From contig NAOQ01000506.1 in NCBI GenBank assembly GCA_002751075.1, forward strand, positions 15,362 through 52,900: 37,539 bases of DNA, written 5' to 3'. The stretch's first letter is position 1. Each line of letters begins with the position of its first letter. The position numbers and the translations under genes are program-made. A model generated the notes under the pieces. That model did not search any database. It saw only the letters and a list, made by a program, of their open reading frames with translations, and was not told the DNA's origin. The stretch is from Ichthyophonus hoferi (Eukaryota > Opisthokonta > Ichthyosporea > Ichthyophonida > Ichthyophonidae). Positions 34,282 through 37,539 of this stretch are shown piece after piece.

Positions 34282-36327
34282 TATGAATATAAATATAACC
34301 ATAAAGATAACTCATCACTCTTCTATATTGTAGGGACTACCTAAGATCAAAAACTCAGGAGAAAAGAACCTATGGAAATACCGATCTCAAAGCTCTTAAC
34401 CAATCATTTAGTACGGCGATGACGATTACACCAGGCTCTACACAGAAAGACATAATAGGTGGGGGGGAGAAAGGGTGGGTATGTAGTATGTACTGTATGA
34501 TATGGTAGGATATGGTAGGATATGGTATGACATGGTATACATGATAATAGATATAGGTGGAGGCACGCAAGGAAAGGGGGTGTATGAGCAGTATATGTAT
34601 GGGAACTGGGCATCAACTGCTTAGTTATATGGTAAGGTATGTGGCTATGTGCCGTTGCTATGGACTGTCCATAGTGTAGATACACCCTTGCCTCTTTGTT
34701 GTGATAATAGCTCACTGGTTCTCTCTTTTAATTCATAATCTACTCTATTTTATTAACTTCTAACCCTCCAATCATTTGTCAGTCTTTGTTTTTAATTAAT
34801 TCTCTCTTCTACCACATTTACCCTCAATCACAATCGTAAAACACACCTGTTACTTATATTTATTTAGATGTTAAGCGGGACTATAGGTTGAAAGATATTA
34901 GAAGTACTATCGCATTGTCATTCTATCCTGTAGGTGTTTTCTTTATTTATCTCCCTACGTTCTAATATACGACATCCATATCTCTAATATCTCTACTATA
35001 TATGCGTATATTTATCTGTCTGTAATTGTTTTTGTTTTCTATCTGAGCTAGTATTTGTACGTTTTTCATAATTAACTTTATATCAACCTCCTAATCTTCA
35101 ACTAATCTACGTGTAGATCTACAGCCATTGGTCCAAGAAGTACGCGATCGGACTGGTATTTCCCACACACAGAGTGTAAAGGTTGGTAAAAATATATCTT
35201 ATAAAGTTGCATTGTTATTGGATTAAAGGTCTATAGTATATTTAATAATAATATATTATATGTTTTTATATTATATGACATTATATTTATATTTTAAATG
35301 CTACCCAGTGTGATTCTGATTGGGTAAGGGGAGATTAATCACACCAATCTCACATCATATTGGACCTTATACAGGCAGTTACGTGTGTAGTGGATTACTT
35401 GAGAAACCACCTGCCACAGGGGATGGTCGACCAACTAGAGGTAAGCAACACTACATGGATATTTCTTTCTCTGTGGCTTTCTTCTCATACCTTCAATTTC
35501 ATGTTTTTCCTGAAGTATTCATCATGCAGCGACATATTATTATCATTTCTATTCACATGTTTTGTTTTATCATTACTTGCTCTATCTCATTACTGTTCTA
35601 GGGTTGCGTATTGGAAACAACACTATTACTTTTATACTCAAACTGATTGAAGGCATTTTCATTGTCTTTCAGGATTTGACAATTTGCAATTCACTCCTAT
35701 GTTTAGGATGTTATATTTTATTGAAATATTACTAACAACGACAAAAGTAATAGCAATAATAACAGTAAGAATAGTAGTAAATAGTCGCTTTATTGCAATT
35801 ATATTGCTTTATGCAAGATATGATCTTTATAAGGACCAATCAATTAGTCCGGAATATATATATATATATATATATATACCACCACATAGCAGGATAATTA
35901 ATTAATGGTAATTAATTAATTCAATGATGTCTCTAGTTGTATTTAATTAGGACTAAATATTTAGTAAAGCCTAGAAGGTAAATTTGCTATGGTATTTAAA
36001 TAGTGTTGGTCATTGGTTTTGAATCATGTGCATAGTGTTTGATGATACACGCGTGACACGCAGTAAGACAGATAGGTATCAACGAACAAGTTGTGAATAT
36101 ATGAGAAGAAAGACCATAAATATATGTATGTTTACTTAAATACATACACCCAGTGAGGTGTACATAGATAACATGCTTAAAGAAATAAACAGACAATGAG
36201 ATACATGAGAACCCTAAATAACCAGTCCTACATCTATCTACTTGTTTATTGGCAAATACATGCTTAGAGATAAAGTTACTTACAAACACAGAGGGGAGTA
36301 TATAAAACGCATACATACATACATACA

Positions 36328-36361
<34 letters not shown>

Positions 36362-36387
36362 CATATATACATACATACATACATACA

Positions 36388-36418
<31 letters not shown>

Positions 36419-36924
36419 TATCATACATACATACATACATACATACATATTATCATACATACATACATATTATCATACATACATACATACATACATAAAT
36501 ACATACATTCATACATACATACATACATACATATTATCATACATACTACATTATTTTTCACTGGAACTGACCTATACCCTATCCTGCATTTTATTATGGA
36601 CTCTTTGACCCATTGTTATACCTTTACAACCAAATATCTCATGATATCATGTTATATTCTATATATTCTATATATTCTATATATAAAAACTGAAAGACCA
36701 AAGCTAATATATATTTTTACAGTTGAAATACCCTGAGTTGGAGTGGGGTAAGGGCATACAACAAGATAAACAACAAACCCAGACCGAAGATGAGCGAAGA
36801 TTAGAGGTCATTTTGAGCGAACTCTATGAGCATGCTAACGATGCTCAGCAACAGAATTGGGCTATTTATAACGACAGCCCAGTCTTACTAGAGTATCTGA
36901 CTGAGCTACAATCATTGCTACAGG
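31719..36924 (+). CDS. NCKIPSD: SPIN90/NCKIPSD homologue, Arp2/3 activator, 3' part outside window
   Basis: Nine exons with compatible phases: 31719-31750, 32174-32321, 32493(or 32499)-32578, 33273-33563, 34334-34458, 34868-34933, 35117-35181, 35375-35440, 36723-36924. They encode about 360 aa and the last donor (GTACGT) leads out of the window. Residues 8-60 are an SH3 domain (GETFKLIKNVNDDWLYC, GYVPTW). Residues about 75-131 look like a second SH3 (GFQQGEELLILRVARGGWYY, GKIPGNFV). A proline motif, IPRRAAPAPPRH (157-168), matches PRRAAP of human SPIN90. From about 251 the armadillo-like domain begins: LVQEVRDRTGISH against LMELVRRNTGLSH, and RRLEVILSEL...NDAQQQNWAIY against QRLEVIFADL...DDAQQRSWALY. 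SPIN90 activates Arp2/3 to seed linear actin filaments and binds Nck/WASP through its SH3 and proline regions. Exon 3 is the least certain; human SPIN90 has 722 aa and one SH3. Confidence 0.85.
32451..32476. repeat. AT dinucleotide repeat
   Basis: (AT)n just upstream of the uncertain third exon of the SPIN90 gene, in the place where a polypyrimidine tract would be expected. Confidence 0.7.
32962..32987. repeat. AT dinucleotide repeat
   Basis: (TA)n run inside the intron before SPIN90 exon 4, followed by TATTATAT-like repeats. Confidence 0.7.
33057..33232. repeat. Minisatellite of ACTATACCATT-type units
   Basis: Interspersed units ACTATACCATT, ATACTATTTT and ACTACTATACC repeat for about 170 bp and end only about 40 bp before the acceptor of SPIN90 exon 4. 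The translated repeat reads as Tyr/Thr-rich and is not a real protein. Confidence 0.75.
34249..34276. repeat. AT dinucleotide repeat
   Basis: (AT)n in the SPIN90 intron before exon 5. The next intron contains a short repeat of GATATGGTAG units near 34499-34535. Confidence 0.7.
35857..35878. repeat. TA dinucleotide repeat
   Basis: (TA)n in the large SPIN90 intron (35441-36722), just left of the dispersed repeat at 35894. Confidence 0.7.
35894..35965. repeat. Short dispersed repeat, copy 2
   Basis: ATTAATTAATGGTAATTAAT and GTATTTAATTAGGACTAAAT match the element at 7367-7428 in the same order, with a few small differences. Confidence 0.4.
36311..36545. repeat. CATA tetranucleotide microsatellite
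   Basis: About 235 bp of (ACAT)n, interrupted several times by the same variant ATATTATCATAC, which suggests unit-block duplication. It lies in the SPIN90 intron before exon 9. Long frames on both strands here (TYIH and YVCM repeats) are artefacts. Confidence 0.95.
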
Positions 36925-37300
36925 GTACGTATACGTGAATAATGGGAATATATTAGAGGGGGAGGGTCCGGGATTGGCTGATGTTGGAACTGGACTGTAT
37001 GGACTGTATTGATTGGATAGTGATTTTAACGGATTTACTTATTGGTTGATAGGGTAATAAAAGGGTATTGGGTAACAAGTGAGATGAGGAAGGTGAATGG
37101 ATAAAAATGATGGGGCGGAGGAGACGAATTCAGAGTAAAACATGCAACCAATAACAATAGTATGTGATATATTATTGCAATGTAGTCTTCCAGTTCATAC
37201 CTAGATTTGTGAGGAGTATAGGAGTGATTCACTTCTGGTGTCTGGCATAATATGCAAAGTTTTGGTCTTTTTTTCTTCTTTCTTTTTATGTTTTATGTTT
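36925..37300 (+). other. SPIN90 intron after exon 9
   Basis: Intronic sequence starting at the GTACGT donor. No further exon was seen before the satellite at the window end. Confidence 0.6.
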
Positions 37301-37302
37301 CT

Positions 37303-37539
37303 AGTATAGTATAGTATAGTATAGTATAGTACAGTATAGCATAGCATAGTGTAGTATAGTATAGTATAGTATAGTATGGTATATAGTATATAGTATAGTA
37401 TAGTGTAGTGTAGTATAGTATGGTATGGTATATAGTATAATATAGTATAGTATAGTATAGTATAGTATAGTATATAATATATAGTATAGTATAGTATAGT
37501 ATAGTATAATATATAATATATAGTATAGTATAGTATAGT
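37303..37539. repeat. AGTAT pentanucleotide microsatellite
   Basis: (AGTAT)n with variants AGTGT, AGCAT, GGTAT and ATAGTATAT, running to the window edge. It is probably longer outside the window and lies inside the SPIN90 intron. Confidence 0.95.

Noticed and set aside
36311-36545. CRISPR-like or telomere-like array
   Set aside because: A plain four-base microsatellite with no spacers and no telomeric unit, in a eukaryotic intron.
35996-36736. Long open frames on both strands rich in TYIH or YVCM
   Set aside because: They are translations of the CATA microsatellite. Only the downstream part of the plus-strand region, from 36723, is real, and it is SPIN90 exon 9.

Overview
The window is nuclear DNA from an AT-rich eukaryote with spliceosomal introns. 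The gene set (a BRD8-type TIP60/NuA4 subunit, a syntenin-like tandem-PDZ protein, an SH3-bearing SPIN90/NCKIPSD homologue) points to an animal or a close holozoan relative. The proteins are diverged, BRD8 has only one coding intron and the syntenin-like gene has none, so I cannot place it further. I saw no bacterial, organellar or CRISPR features and no tRNA or rRNA gene.

Four genes lie on alternating strands. (1) Minus strand, 5173 to 1959: a six-exon RNA-binding protein with a Lys/Glu-rich N-terminus, one RRM, and a helical segment resembling the hnRNP Q acidic (NURR) domain. (2) Plus strand, 12241-16624: a BRD8 homologue with an N-terminal SANT-like region, a coiled coil, an AT-hook and a C-terminal bromodomain. 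(3) Minus strand, 21911 to 20499: a syntenin-like tandem-PDZ protein with a long Ser-rich tail. (4) Plus strand, 31719 to beyond the window: a SPIN90/NCKIPSD homologue in nine visible exons, apparently with two SH3 domains instead of one; most of its armadillo-like domain lies outside the window.

The rest is intergenic. It holds a decayed Tc1/mariner-type DNA transposon (about 8.94-9.97 kb), a roughly 300-bp palindromic MITE-like element in the BRD8 intron, a GC-richer inverted repeat at 17.81-18.01 kb, an unidentified dispersed repeat in several old copies at 25.4-29.0 kb, an assembly gap (23811-24303), and many micro- and minisatellites, especially in and after the SPIN90 gene.

The four genes show no operon-like or pathway link: RNA binding/nucleolus, chromatin acetylation, membrane scaffold and actin nucleation. 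Two features recur. Each predicted start codon has a 3' splice-site-like AG 20-34 nt upstream, suggesting 5' UTR introns or spliced-leader trans-splicing. Three of the four genes have CCAAT/ATTGG boxes in the likely promoter.
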